Source: Planctomycetales bacterium (GTDB lineage Bacteria; Planctomycetota; Phycisphaerae; SM23-33). Taken from it: 25,148 bases of DNA. The DNA is taken from positions 1 through 25,148 of the forward strand of contig DAOVFI010000006.1 of the NCBI GenBank assembly GCA_030673005.1. The letters run 5' to 3'. Below the pieces are notes generated by a model. It did not search any database, was not told where the DNA came from, and saw only the letters and a program-made list of their open reading frames with translations. This document shows, piece by piece, positions 8,129 through 15,730 of this stretch. The stretch's first letter is position 1; every line of letters begins with the position of its first letter. Both the position numbers and the translations under genes were made by a program.

Positions 8129-9010
8129 TCAGATGTCAATCGTCACTATCTTGCGTATCCACAGAAAGCCGACTACGTTGAGAAAAATAATACAGGCCAG
8201 GATTAATTTGCCGACCTCTTCGGTGAACAGCATTTTTACGCCGTCGGCGTCTATAAAGTACAGTATGCCGATGATAACGGCGGGCATTACACCCATCCAT
8301 CTGGCGGCTGTGCGGTTGGGCGCCGTCAGAGTCTCGATGCGTTTCTCCAGGCGGTAGATTTCGCGGATGCTCTCGGCGATCCGGTCCAGCGTCCCGGCCA
8401 AGTCTCCGCCCCTCTCGCGGTGCGTCAGCAGCGCCGCGAACAGCAGACGATAATTGCCCGACCCGATCCGCCTCGCCGCGTTCTGCATGGCCTTTTCGAG
8501 CGAAATGCCGTGTTCGTACTCGCGCACCAGGTGTCCGAACTCCTCGCTTATCGGCTTAACGTCGTTTTTCGCCAGCAGTTCCATCGCCTGTACCAGGTTC
8601 AATCCCGCACGTACGCCGGCCGTCAGCGTCTGGATGCCATCGACCAGTTGCTCTTCCAGCTTGTACAACCGCCTGGCCTTGAGGAACCGCAACACCAGCC
8701 AGGGAATCAGAGCGCCGATAGCGCCGCACAGCAGCGCCATCAGGATATGATTGACCAGCACGTATCCGATCATCGCCAGCAGTGCAATCGCACCCAAACA
8801 CAACACGGTAACGGTGCGTGGATTGATGTCCAGCAGCAGCGAGCCGCGCAGGACGCCGTCGTAGTAGGCTTCACGGCGCAGTATGAATCTGCGAACCGGC
8901 TCGTACCAGACGATCGCGACACCGGCAACGGCTATGAAGATCGCCACCGCAGTCGCTATGTGCAAGGCCGTCTCCGACCCGGACGAAGGCGCAGCCAGAA
9001 GGCAGATCAT
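8129..9010 (-). CDS. tadB: Tad pilus inner-membrane platform protein TadB (T2SSF family)
   Basis: A 293-residue protein. Membrane segments are at about residues 17-35, two between 72 and 108, and two at the C-terminus (about 237-285). The T2SSF domain between them reads LEEQLVDGIQTLTAGVRAGLNLVQAMELLA and then GHLVREYEHGISLEKAMQNAARRI. This layout is that of TadB, the first of the paired Tad platform proteins. Its ATG overlaps the stop of the FHA-CpaF gene in an ATGA arrangement, implying translational coupling and co-assembly of the ATPase and platform. Confidence 0.88.
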   Translation of the reverse strand: MICLLAAPSSGSETALHIATAVAIFIAVAGVAIVWYEPVRRFILRREAYYDGVLRGSLLLDINPRTVTVLCLGAIALLAMIGYVLVNHILMALLCGAIGALIPWLVLRFLKARRLYKLEEQLVDGIQTLTAGVRAGLNLVQAMELLAKNDVKPISEEFGHLVREYEHGISLEKAMQNAARRIGSGNYRLLFAALLTHRERGGDLAGTLDRIAESIREIYRLEKRIETLTAPNRTAARWMGVMPAVIIGILYFIDADGVKMLFTEEVGKLILACIIFLNVVGFLWIRKIVTIDI

Positions 9011-10887
9011 CTGAACACCTCCAGGTCGAGAAAACCCTTGCCGATCAGTTCTTCGGCGAATTCAGGGACGTAGCCCGTGTGCTGTAGCACCTTTTCTCCG
9101 TCAATGTCGCCGCTCTTGACGGGACGGAGAATGAAGATGTCCTCGGTGATAATCTGGTTTGTGTCGAGGTCAATTCCGACGATTTCGGAGATGTGCGTTA
9201 CGCGGCGGGACCCGTCCGGAAGCCGGGCAATCTGGACGACCAGGTTTATTGCCGCGACGATCTGCTCCCTGATCGCCCTGACGGGCATCTCGACCGCCGT
9301 AAGGACCATCGTCTCCATTCGGAGCATCGTATCGGACGGGTTGTTGGCGTGAATCGTCGTCATCGAGCCGTCGTGTCCGGTATTCATCGCCTGAAGCATG
9401 TCGAGCGCTTCAGGCCCGCGGACCTCTCCGACGATGATGCGGTCGGGCCTCATCCGCAGGGCGTTGCGGACGAGGTCGTGAATTGTGTAGGCGCCCTTGC
9501 CCTCGATATTCGGCGGACGGGTTTCCAGGCGAACGACGTGCTCCTGCGGCAACTGGAGTTCGGCCGACTCCTCGATGGTAACAATCCGCTCGATCGGGTC
9601 GATGAAACTGCCCATGACGTTCAGCGTGGTGGTTTTTCCGCTGCCGGTGCCGCCGGAAATCAGCATGTTCTTGCGCCCGCGTACGCAGGCCTTGAGAAAA
9701 TTCGCCGTCGATTCGGTCAGCGTGCCGCGCTCGATAAGATCGTCGATGGTGAACGGTATCCGCGCGAACTTCCGGATGGTCAGGACCGGGCCGGAAAGGC
9801 TCAGCGGGTTTATGATGGCGTTGACGCGGGAACCGTCGGGCAGGCGAGCATCGACCAGCGGCGTCGAACGGTCGATACGCCGGCCTACCGGCGTGATAAT
9901 CCGCTCGATTATCGAATTGATTATCTCCTCGGAGAAGAAACTCCTTCCCGTAGCCAGGACATCGCCGTCCTTCTCGATGTATATGTGATCCTTTCCGACC
10001 ACCATAATCTCGTTGACGTGCGGCATTTCCAGCAGGTCCTGGAGAGGTCCGTAGCCGAAGACCACGTCCTCGATCTCCTTGCTGAGCATACGGATAGCGA
10101 CGTAGCGCTTCAGCTCCGACGTGAGCCTGCCTGAAATGCGTTGAATCTGATTGTCGAAGTCCGCCTCAATCGTGGCGGCGTCTTCCTTGATGAACTGTGG
10201 CTGGAGACGGAGCGGAAAATCGCTGATGATGTCACCGACGATCTGGCTGATCGTCTTCTCATGTTCGGACTGGAGAATGTCGGATTCCTCGAATCCGTAA
10301 GAGTACGACATCTTGCCCGCCGACCGGACGTTCAGTTCGGCAAGGACACTCCGCCAGAGGAAATCGCGAGTGAGACTGTCGGTCATTTCCTCATCGACTT
10401 CGTCCAGTTGGCCGGCGATGATCTCAGAAAGGTGCCTCTTAATCAGTCCGACGTGCTCGGCGTCGGCCTTGGCGACCTGGGCGGCGACGCGGAGATTCAA
10501 ACGGGTGAGCAGTTCGCCGTGAATCTTCTGCTCCAATTCCACAAGGCGCCGACGGGGCGTGGCGCCCTCGCCGCCACGACGCCCACGACGAACCGACGGG
10601 GCCATCATGAACAGCGAAAACTCGCCGAGGCGAATCTCATCGCCGTAATCGACCTTCACACGCCCCTTGAAGGGAACCTGCTTGTTGGCGACCGTTGTCT
10701 CGTTCAGGCCAAGGCTCTCGACGAAGTACGTACCGTCTTCCTTGAACAGCCTGGTGTGCTCGCGAGAGACAAAGGGACTATTCAGCACGATCGTATTGCC
10801 GGCATCACGCCCGACGGACACATCGTCGCCTTCGACCTTGACGACCTTGCGCTCGTCACTCAAATGATTGTACACCCAGATTTCCAT
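9007..10887 (-). CDS. FHA-domain / CpaF (TadA) pilus assembly ATPase fusion
   Basis: A 626-residue secretion ATPase with an extra N-terminal FHA domain (about residues 1-95). FHA residues R27, S41-R42-x-H44 and N62 are present, so phosphothreonine binding is plausible. Residues about 110-300 are the helical N-domain of CpaF. Residues about 300-600 are the catalytic core: GPLQDLLEMPHVNEIMV, DARLPDGSRVNAI, Walker A GGTGSGKTTT with Lys418, an Asp-box EES, Walker B RPDRIIVGEVRG, and the His-box MTTIHANNP. It powers pilus subunit assembly at the inner membrane with TadB/TadC. The start is the ATG at 10887 (MEIWVYNHL). The upstream extension to 10950 is translated heptamer repeat. It is one of two CpaF-type ATPases in the cluster. 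Confidence 0.92.
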   Translation of the reverse strand: MEIWVYNHLSDERKVVKVEGDDVSVGRDAGNTIVLNSPFVSREHTRLFKEDGTYFVESLGLNETTVANKQVPFKGRVKVDYGDEIRLGEFSLFMMAPSVRRGRRGGEGATPRRRLVELEQKIHGELLTRLNLRVAAQVAKADAEHVGLIKRHLSEIIAGQLDEVDEEMTDSLTRDFLWRSVLAELNVRSAGKMSYSYGFEESDILQSEHEKTISQIVGDIISDFPLRLQPQFIKEDAATIEADFDNQIQRISGRLTSELKRYVAIRMLSKEIEDVVFGYGPLQDLLEMPHVNEIMVVGKDHIYIEKDGDVLATGRSFFSEEIINSIIERIITPVGRRIDRSTPLVDARLPDGSRVNAIINPLSLSGPVLTIRKFARIPFTIDDLIERGTLTESTANFLKACVRGRKNMLISGGTGSGKTTTLNVMGSFIDPIERIVTIEESAELQLPQEHVVRLETRPPNIEGKGAYTIHDLVRNALRMRPDRIIVGEVRGPEALDMLQAMNTGHDGSMTTIHANNPSDTMLRMETMVLTAVEMPVRAIREQIVAAINLVVQIARLPDGSRRVTHISEIVGIDLDTNQIITEDIFILRPVKSGDIDGEKVLQHTGYVPEFAEELIGKGFLDLEVFR

Positions 10888-10900
10888 AGCAATAAAAACA

Positions 10901-10928
10901 GGGATTAGGGACTTGGGATTAGGGATTA
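10901..10928. repeat. Heptamer array (GGGATTA x4)
   Basis: Four tandem 7-mers: GGGATTA, GGGACTT, GGGATTA, GGGATTA. Read on the minus strand they are TAATCCC, close to the AATCCGC heptamer at 5840 and 7051. Downstream (10953-10972) is ATCCGTAATCAGCAATCAGT, a degenerate heptamer partner. The element lies between the cpaB stop and the FHA-CpaF start and has generated a false N-terminal extension. Confidence 0.8.
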
Positions 10929-10963
10929 GGCTTCCGCGCGAAACCTTCATCCGTAATCAGCAA

Positions 10964-11779
10964 TCAGTCCGGGGACATTCTTTTATCCGGCAGCGGCTGG
11001 TTCAATATCGACATTACATCGGGATTTATCGCTCTTCCCTTCATGTAGTCTTCGTAGATGCCTTTTTTGGGCTTCGGCGCGTCAGAGGGATTGCGTACGG
11101 TCAGCCACACCTTTCCAAGCACCCTCGGCAGGAGGTCGGCGAGTTGTTCGGCCAGCTTCGGTTTGACTTCCACCGTTATGGAACGATACACCCTCATTCC
11201 CGGATCGTGCCTCCTGCCCTTTTTTGACATCAGGGGTTCGTCGTCCCTCGGACCCCTGCCGCCAATCACCAGGACTCGCAGGTTCTGAACCAGCGTGTAA
11301 GTTTTCTCCGGCTTGTTCTTGAGCCGGACCATGCCCAGTACATCCACCCGCCCGCCGACGCGAAGCATATCGCCGGGCGTGTAATTCGGATCAACCCGCA
11401 ACGTAAAACCGCGCAGCCCCGGGGTGATCTTATCGGCGGGAGTCCCCCTGGCGGTTTCGAGAAAATCGTTGTAATATACAGGATCGCCCTTGTACACCCT
11501 GCGAATCACGTTCTGCCCTGTTACCATGGACTTGTTATCATTCCTGACAACATCCTTCAGGTTCATCAGCGACGATTTCGTGTCCACAGGCGACGTGTCC
11601 AACTCGGAAATTTCGGCCCCGCTGCCCAGGTCGCGTCTCCACTGAAGAATCTGGACTACATCGCCCTGATACTTCTTCCGCTGACTGGCGTCGCGAAGGT
11701 AGAAAAGAGCCACAGCCAGTACGGCAAGTATCAGCGAGACAATCATCAGTTTCTTGTTGAGTACCGTGTTTTCCGCCAT
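10964..11779 (-). CDS. cpaB: Flp pilus assembly protein CpaB/RcpC
   Basis: A 271-residue protein with an N-terminal signal-anchor (about residues 10-26) and a periplasmic SAF-type region. The core family motif is GLRGFTLRVDPNYTPGDMLRVGGRVDVLG, matching the 'GxRaxtxxV...pGDrVDV' consensus of CpaB/RcpC. The family associates with the secretin and the periplasmic part of Tad machines. AAGAGGAATGTCCT before the ATG gives a usable ribosome-binding site (AGGA, 8-base spacing). The C-terminus ends next to the heptamer element, and its last residues (RMSPD) may be repeat-derived. A MITE-like element separates it from the upstream gene. Confidence 0.87.
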   Translation of the reverse strand: MAENTVLNKKLMIVSLILAVLAVALFYLRDASQRKKYQGDVVQILQWRRDLGSGAEISELDTSPVDTKSSLMNLKDVVRNDNKSMVTGQNVIRRVYKGDPVYYNDFLETARGTPADKITPGLRGFTLRVDPNYTPGDMLRVGGRVDVLGMVRLKNKPEKTYTLVQNLRVLVIGGRGPRDDEPLMSKKGRRHDPGMRVYRSITVEVKPKLAEQLADLLPRVLGKVWLTVRNPSDAPKPKKGIYEDYMKGRAINPDVMSILNQPLPDKRMSPD

Positions 11780-11833
11780 AGGACATTCCTCTTATGCTGT
11801 CAGCCTGCTTACTGCAAAACGCTGCGTTTTTTG

Positions 11834-12100
11834 ATGTCTAATACTACAACGATACTTGCATCAGGCCCGAAGGGCTGGCGGACAGTAGCCGGGGGCGATA
11901 ACCCCCGGTTTTCGGCAGCACAACCGGCCAAGCCCCAAAGGGACGCCGGAAAACCCGCTTGCAGATAAATATCTTCATGCGCTATCTCCACCGTCCCTTC
12001 GGGACTCAATATTTTCATCCATTTACCGGGGACTACCGTCCCCGGCTACTGTCCATCGGCCCTTCGGGCCTAAGTCAAGTTTCGTTGTAGAATTAGTCAT
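11834..12100. mobile_element. MITE-like element with long terminal inverted repeats
   Basis: A 267-base non-coding element with imperfect terminal inverted repeats of about 75 bases. Left end: ATGTCTAATACTACAACGAT, then AGGCCCGAAGGGC, GGACAGTAGCCGGGGG and CCCCCGGT. The right end is the reverse complement: ACCGGGG, CCCCGGCTACTGTCC, GCCCTTCGGGCCT, then GTTGTAGAATTAGTCAT. The interior holds further hairpins (GTCCCTTCGGGAC). An open frame inside (12018 to 11809, minus) is only the repeat read as protein. The element sits between an unknown Tad-cluster gene and cpaB. No transposase is present and no target duplication could be assigned, so mobility is inferred from structure. Confidence 0.6.
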
Positions 12101-12103
12101 TAT

Positions 12104-12655
12104 TTATTTATTCACCCAGTCCGGTCTGGCGATTACCAGGCTTATTTTTGTCCGCTTTTGTTCTTTATCGGCCGGACGCAGGTTGACGCAATATTGCCCT
12201 TGCCCGTCCCGCAGGAATACCAGCGAGACACTCCCCGGCTGCATTCCGGGTTTTTGCTGCACAAGTTTATACCCTGCCTGAGCCAGTTTTGCCCGATAAA
12301 AACTTTCAACATCGGCGATATTCGCCTCTACATTATATACGACGATGTCAGCGGCGCCGTCGGGGGTTTTTCTGCGAGCGGCGTAATGCCTGACAGCCCC
12401 GTCCGGGATGAAAACATCGTCCGGATCGGTTTCGAGCATCTTCAGACCGGTCCCCGCCAGCGGCCCGGTCGCCAGGTCGGCAGGATTTCCCGGACTCGAA
12501 GCCGGCATTGTTGACGACAACGCACCTGACCTGAGCGTATCAGGCGGATTTACCGGTTCCGGACGGTACAGGCAGTATCGGCTGTACATAAACGCCGCCG
12601 ACAACACGAACATCGCCCCGACGGCAAGCAACACCTTTATTCGCCATTGTACCAT
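12104..12655 (-). CDS. Unknown membrane-anchored protein of the Tad cluster
   Basis: A 183-residue protein I do not recognise. It has an N-terminal membrane segment (about residues 7-24, KVLLAVGAMFVLSAAFMYS), a Pro/Ser/Gly-rich linker (about 30-75) and a compact C-terminal domain (about 80-180). The C-terminal domain includes NVEANIADVESFYRAKLAQAGYKLV and ends in ISLVIARPDW. That a 'membrane plus small alpha/beta domain' protein sits between tadE and cpaB suggests a periplasmic pilus accessory role (inference). The start is uncertain. The open frame reaches a TTG at 12751 overlapping tadE, but that extension reads through an inverted repeat (DTGDAGDINIPTA), so the first ATG at 12655 is preferred. 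No clear ribosome-binding site precedes either. Confidence 0.6.
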   Translation of the reverse strand: MVQWRIKVLLAVGAMFVLSAAFMYSRYCLYRPEPVNPPDTLRSGALSSTMPASSPGNPADLATGPLAGTGLKMLETDPDDVFIPDGAVRHYAARRKTPDGAADIVVYNVEANIADVESFYRAKLAQAGYKLVQQKPGMQPGSVSLVFLRDGQGQYCVNLRPADKEQKRTKISLVIARPDWVNK

Positions 12656-12678
12656 ACCGCGAACCAGAGTATCAGCAA

Positions 12679-12714
12679 GGGATGCAGTGGGTATATTTAT
12701 ATCCCCTGCATCCC
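12679..12714. repeat. Short inverted repeat (GGGATGCAG type)
   Basis: GGGATGCAGTGGGTATA (12679-12695) pairs with TATATCCCCTGCATCCC (12698-12714), with two mismatches and a 2-base centre. It is followed by another CTGTATCCCTG unit. It lies between tadE and the unknown gene and may be read through as an N-terminal extension. Confidence 0.7.
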
Positions 12715-12737
12715 CTGTATCCCTGCGAGTCTTCGTT

Positions 12738-13361
12738 CTACCATGAGCCAAGATAGAGCGTGCGTATCATGTGTGCCATTTGACGAGACTTCGTCGGAAC
12801 CCGCTCCATTGCCGCGTCGAATTCGGAGTAGTACAGGTCTCTCAGCACCGACCAGCAGGACACCTCGCTCCGCCGCCAGGTAACGCCTTCACGTCCATGG
12901 CGATGGTGGATGTCTTCTCCGCCCTGCATCGTCTTCTGCCAGATGGGCTGTTGCGTAGTGAAAGAGGCCGATACGTGCGCCCGTCGGCCCGGCGGATATT
13001 GCTGGCTGATCAGGTCTTCGGCCAGAACCTGCGTACGCCGGCTTATCTGCCCGGCCTCGGCTATCAGGTCTTCCACCGTCTCCTGCACCGGCAATTCCGA
13101 CGAAAGGTCAACATCCAGGGCACGGCTGTCAAAAATGACCTGGTTAAGCCTGTCTTCACTCGGCCAGACGCCCGTCTCGACCCGCTGCCAGGCGCTGTAA
13201 CGGTCGGCTACGAGCACCTGCTGTTTGTGCATCATCGCCCAGCCGAAGAAAAACGTCAGCGCCAAAATAATCGCCAGAAACGGCAGAACCAGGACAAATT
13301 CCGTAACGGCCGTCCCGCGCCGCCGAAACCGCCGCCGTCGAATTGTCCTTCCATAAAACAT
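12738..13361 (-). CDS. tadE: TadE-like pilus assembly pseudopilin
   Basis: A 207-residue TadE-family protein. A highly basic N-terminus (RRRRFRRRG) precedes a prepilin-type segment, GTAVTEFVLVLPFLAIILAL, with Glu21 at +5 after the probable G16 cleavage site. This matches processing by the TadV/CpaA peptidase. The rest is a periplasmic domain with YSAWQRVETG and an Arg/Trp-rich middle. TadE and TadF are minor pseudopilins needed for pilus assembly. The ATG at 13361 is chosen over the GTG at 13367 because GGGAGG lies 7 bases upstream of the ATG, whereas the GTG falls inside that ribosome-binding site. Confidence 0.85.
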   Translation of the reverse strand: MFYGRTIRRRRFRRRGTAVTEFVLVLPFLAIILALTFFFGWAMMHKQQVLVADRYSAWQRVETGVWPSEDRLNQVIFDSRALDVDLSSELPVQETVEDLIAEAGQISRRTQVLAEDLISQQYPPGRRAHVSASFTTQQPIWQKTMQGGEDIHHRHGREGVTWRRSEVSCWSVLRDLYYSEFDAAMERVPTKSRQMAHMIRTLYLGSW

Positions 13362-13386
13362 AACCACCTCCCTTTGTCGCTAAAAC

Positions 13387-13602
13387 AGTCCACGAATTAC
13401 ACGAATTACACGAATTATCAAAAGAAACGGAATAGGATACCGATTTACTCCATCTCATCTTTATGATTATATCTTTCGCGCTTCGGGCATCGTCCTTTCA
13501 GTTCGTATAATCTCAGCCTTACCTAATGCTGCTATGGCAAAACGAGTAATTCATGGACTTTTTCTGTTTTATAATTCGTGTAATTCGTGTAATTCGTGGA
13601 CT
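13387..13602. repeat. 216-base element with perfect 32-base inverted ends
   Basis: The outer arms (13387-13418 and 13571-13602) are perfect 32-base reverse complements. Each is built from three 9-base units of CACGAATTA (TAATTCGTG on the other side). The 152-base interior is AT-richer, has no convincing gene, and contains two TATAAT-like patches. It fills the junction between the TadG-like gene and tadE. The right arm ends nine bases before the TadG-like stop. Confidence 0.85.
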
Positions 13603-13610
13603 TATCTTCC

Positions 13611-15578
13611 CTAATGATGCATCATTTCCGCCACCATATCCTCGTCGAACCTTCCGAAGTACTGACCTACATCCCGCACTGTTTCGGCATCGACCATTCC
13701 GCCGGTCGATGGGGCCTGTTCTATGCCGGCGGTTATTCGGTCCACCCAGTCGCCCCACCGCGTAACGGGAACGGTCTTTGCCTTCCAGTCCTGCGTCCAG
13801 AGGTCCCAGCTGGTGGTGTTGAATATCTCGCTCTGGCTGACTGCGACGATCTTTCCGAAGGGATTCCCGCTGCCGAAGCGCCCGGGCCAGACGGTCGGTC
13901 TATTGCTACGGAAGGCAATGCCCAGATACGAAAACACGTCCCGGCGAACGCCCAGGTCGTGATGCGGCTGGCTCATGTCGTAATCACCGGCGCTGGTGTC
14001 TATCAGGATCGGCGCCGGCAGGTCGTCCCGATCGGAATAATTGGTCGGATTATAGACCGGCGTCTCACCCCCGACGTCGATCCCTCCGAAGACGTACTGG
14101 GCAACCATGTACACCTTCTGCCAGATGGGTTTGTTATTCTCGTCAAGTTGCTTATTGATGCCGATTTCGCGGTCTTCGGTGGTCTCGTAAAAATACTGGT
14201 CTTCCCAGATGTAATCGGCGATTTTACTGACGCCCCACTTGTCCGGGTCGGCCCAGCCGTTGACCCATATTGCGATGGGTCGCTTGCCGTTAGTCTTGTA
14301 ACTTCCCTTCGAGAGCCAGCCTGAGCCGCCCTTGGGATACTTGCTGCGGATCTCAACCAGGTAGAACATTGTCCGCGTAACGCGTGCGCCGCCGGCGGCC
14401 TGGGCCCTGGCTTCAGGATAGTCTGTAACCCACTGTGGATAGTGAATCTTTTTGAGTTCCTGGCTGCCCCACATGTAGCCGAGTTTTATACCGGCGATCC
14501 GCCTGTAATAATCGTAGAAGTACGTATCGGGCAGTTCGCGGTATCTACCGACGCGCTGCATCATCCAGGTGTAGGGGCCATAGACGCTGTAACCCGTTAT
14601 CATTCTTCCGGTGATACGGTGGCTCCAGTGTCCGTCGGGATTTGATGAATATCCGCGAGCGCTTCTTCCTTGCCGGCGTCCTCCGATGTTAACGTTACCC
14701 CTGCTTCCGCGAATCGCCCCGTGTCCGGGGTTCCCTTCCACCCAGCGGTCCCGCTCATACACGCCGCTGCTGTGATACCTGCGCCACTTGAAGAGGCGGT
14801 CGTATGGTCCGAGTCGGTGTGGGTAGTCGCGGTCGGGAATAATGCCGTTCTTTACGGGTTTTTTGAAATCGCCGAAGGACGTCCTCCTTGCGGGCAGTTC
14901 GGGCATAACGGGCACGACGAATGCCGTTTCTGCGTAGTTTTTCTGTCCGTAGCGGACGGCGTTGGCCTGGCTGAGCGGTCCTGCCGACATCGCGGTTGCC
15001 TGGCTGAGTTCGTCGAGGCTTTCTGCCGCCTGCCACAGTCGCCCGTGCGGCGGCGGTCCGGAATGTCCGCGAATCGCCCAGTAGGTCAGCGAATCCATAT
15101 CGAAGGCGCTGTTGTTGAACAGGTCGTTCATCGGCGCGAGAATGTCCCTCTGCCGGGCCATTCGCTTCCGCAGCGATTCCAGCCCGTCGCGCATCCAGTC
15201 GTCCGGCACGCCCCTGTCGAGTTGGCGGTCCATGCAACGCTCCCACGCCGCAACCTCGCTGTGGGCCATCTTCGTAGCAAGGGGAAACGAATCGAGGTGC
15301 GGCACCAGCGCCAGCATCCGCGTGATGGCGACGTTGTTGGAGGCTATGACGTTCATGCTCCGCGCCATCCACGCCGCACCGGAAATAGACGTCGAGTCGG
15401 CGGCGTTCTGCATCGCGAGACGATGATTCACCTGGTCGCCCGTATTGATTACGTAGAAAATCAGCCCTCCCAGAAGCCCGATCCCGAGCAGCACGATCAC
15501 CAGAACCTGACCGGCGCATCTGCTGCGCCGGGCCGGGCCGGAAGCCCCGATACGAAGTTGTTTCAGCCTGTCAGTCAT
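13611..15578 (-). CDS. TadG-like pilus assembly protein (Tad_N / TadE-G family)
   Basis: A 655-residue protein. Residues about 23-70 hold the 'putative Flp pilus-assembly TadE/G-like' N-terminal pattern: GQVLVIVLLGIGLLGGLIFYV membrane helix, then NHRLAMQNAADSTSISGAAW. The long C-terminal domain (about 75-655) is presumably periplasmic or surface-exposed and rich in Tyr, Trp, Arg and Gly. It has no von Willebrand-type MIDAS motif that I can see, unlike classical TadG. The ATG at 15578 is preferred over a GTG at 15593 because AGGAGG lies 6 bases upstream. The gene follows the kinase across a half-copy of the family B repeat. Confidence 0.75.
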   Translation of the reverse strand: MTDRLKQLRIGASGPARRSRCAGQVLVIVLLGIGLLGGLIFYVINTGDQVNHRLAMQNAADSTSISGAAWMARSMNVIASNNVAITRMLALVPHLDSFPLATKMAHSEVAAWERCMDRQLDRGVPDDWMRDGLESLRKRMARQRDILAPMNDLFNNSAFDMDSLTYWAIRGHSGPPPHGRLWQAAESLDELSQATAMSAGPLSQANAVRYGQKNYAETAFVVPVMPELPARRTSFGDFKKPVKNGIIPDRDYPHRLGPYDRLFKWRRYHSSGVYERDRWVEGNPGHGAIRGSRGNVNIGGRRQGRSARGYSSNPDGHWSHRITGRMITGYSVYGPYTWMMQRVGRYRELPDTYFYDYYRRIAGIKLGYMWGSQELKKIHYPQWVTDYPEARAQAAGGARVTRTMFYLVEIRSKYPKGGSGWLSKGSYKTNGKRPIAIWVNGWADPDKWGVSKIADYIWEDQYFYETTEDREIGINKQLDENNKPIWQKVYMVAQYVFGGIDVGGETPVYNPTNYSDRDDLPAPILIDTSAGDYDMSQPHHDLGVRRDVFSYLGIAFRSNRPTVWPGRFGSGNPFGKIVAVSQSEIFNTTSWDLWTQDWKAKTVPVTRWGDWVDRITAGIEQAPSTGGMVDAETVRDVGQYFGRFDEDMVAEMMHH

Positions 15579-15634
15579 GTCGGTCCTCCTCACTTTATTA
15601 GCCGGTACTCAGTAACCGGCCGTAACGTCGCCGC

Positions 15635-15692
15635 CCACGGCCAAGCTTCGCACTCAATGTGTTTTCGCTTCACTCCAACCTGACCGCGCCAC
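15635..15692. repeat. Half copy of palindromic repeat family B
   Basis: CCACGGCCAAGCTTCGCACT...CTGACCGCGCCAC matches the right arm of the 1642-1744 copy; the left arm is missing. Just upstream, GCCGGTACTCAGTAACCGGC (15601-15620) is an unrelated imperfect palindrome. It appears to be a truncated remnant between the kinase and TadG-like genes. Confidence 0.7.
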
Positions 15693-15730
15693 ACAAAGCA
15701 TCAAATTCGGGTGTAACTGAATTCTTAAAG

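Noticed and set aside
9193..10134. 313-codon plus-strand open frame
   Set aside because: Antisense to the CpaF core, whose catalytic motifs are unmistakable; long frames opposite GC-rich genes are common.
11816..11830. AAAACGC/GCGTTTT hairpin with T-run as a terminator
   Set aside because: The stem is short and AT-rich, and on the minus strand it would lie in the cpaB leader; too weak to call.
11809..12018. Small minus-strand open frame inside the MITE-like element
   Set aside because: The peptide is a translation of inverted-repeat DNA; no ribosome-binding site or domain.
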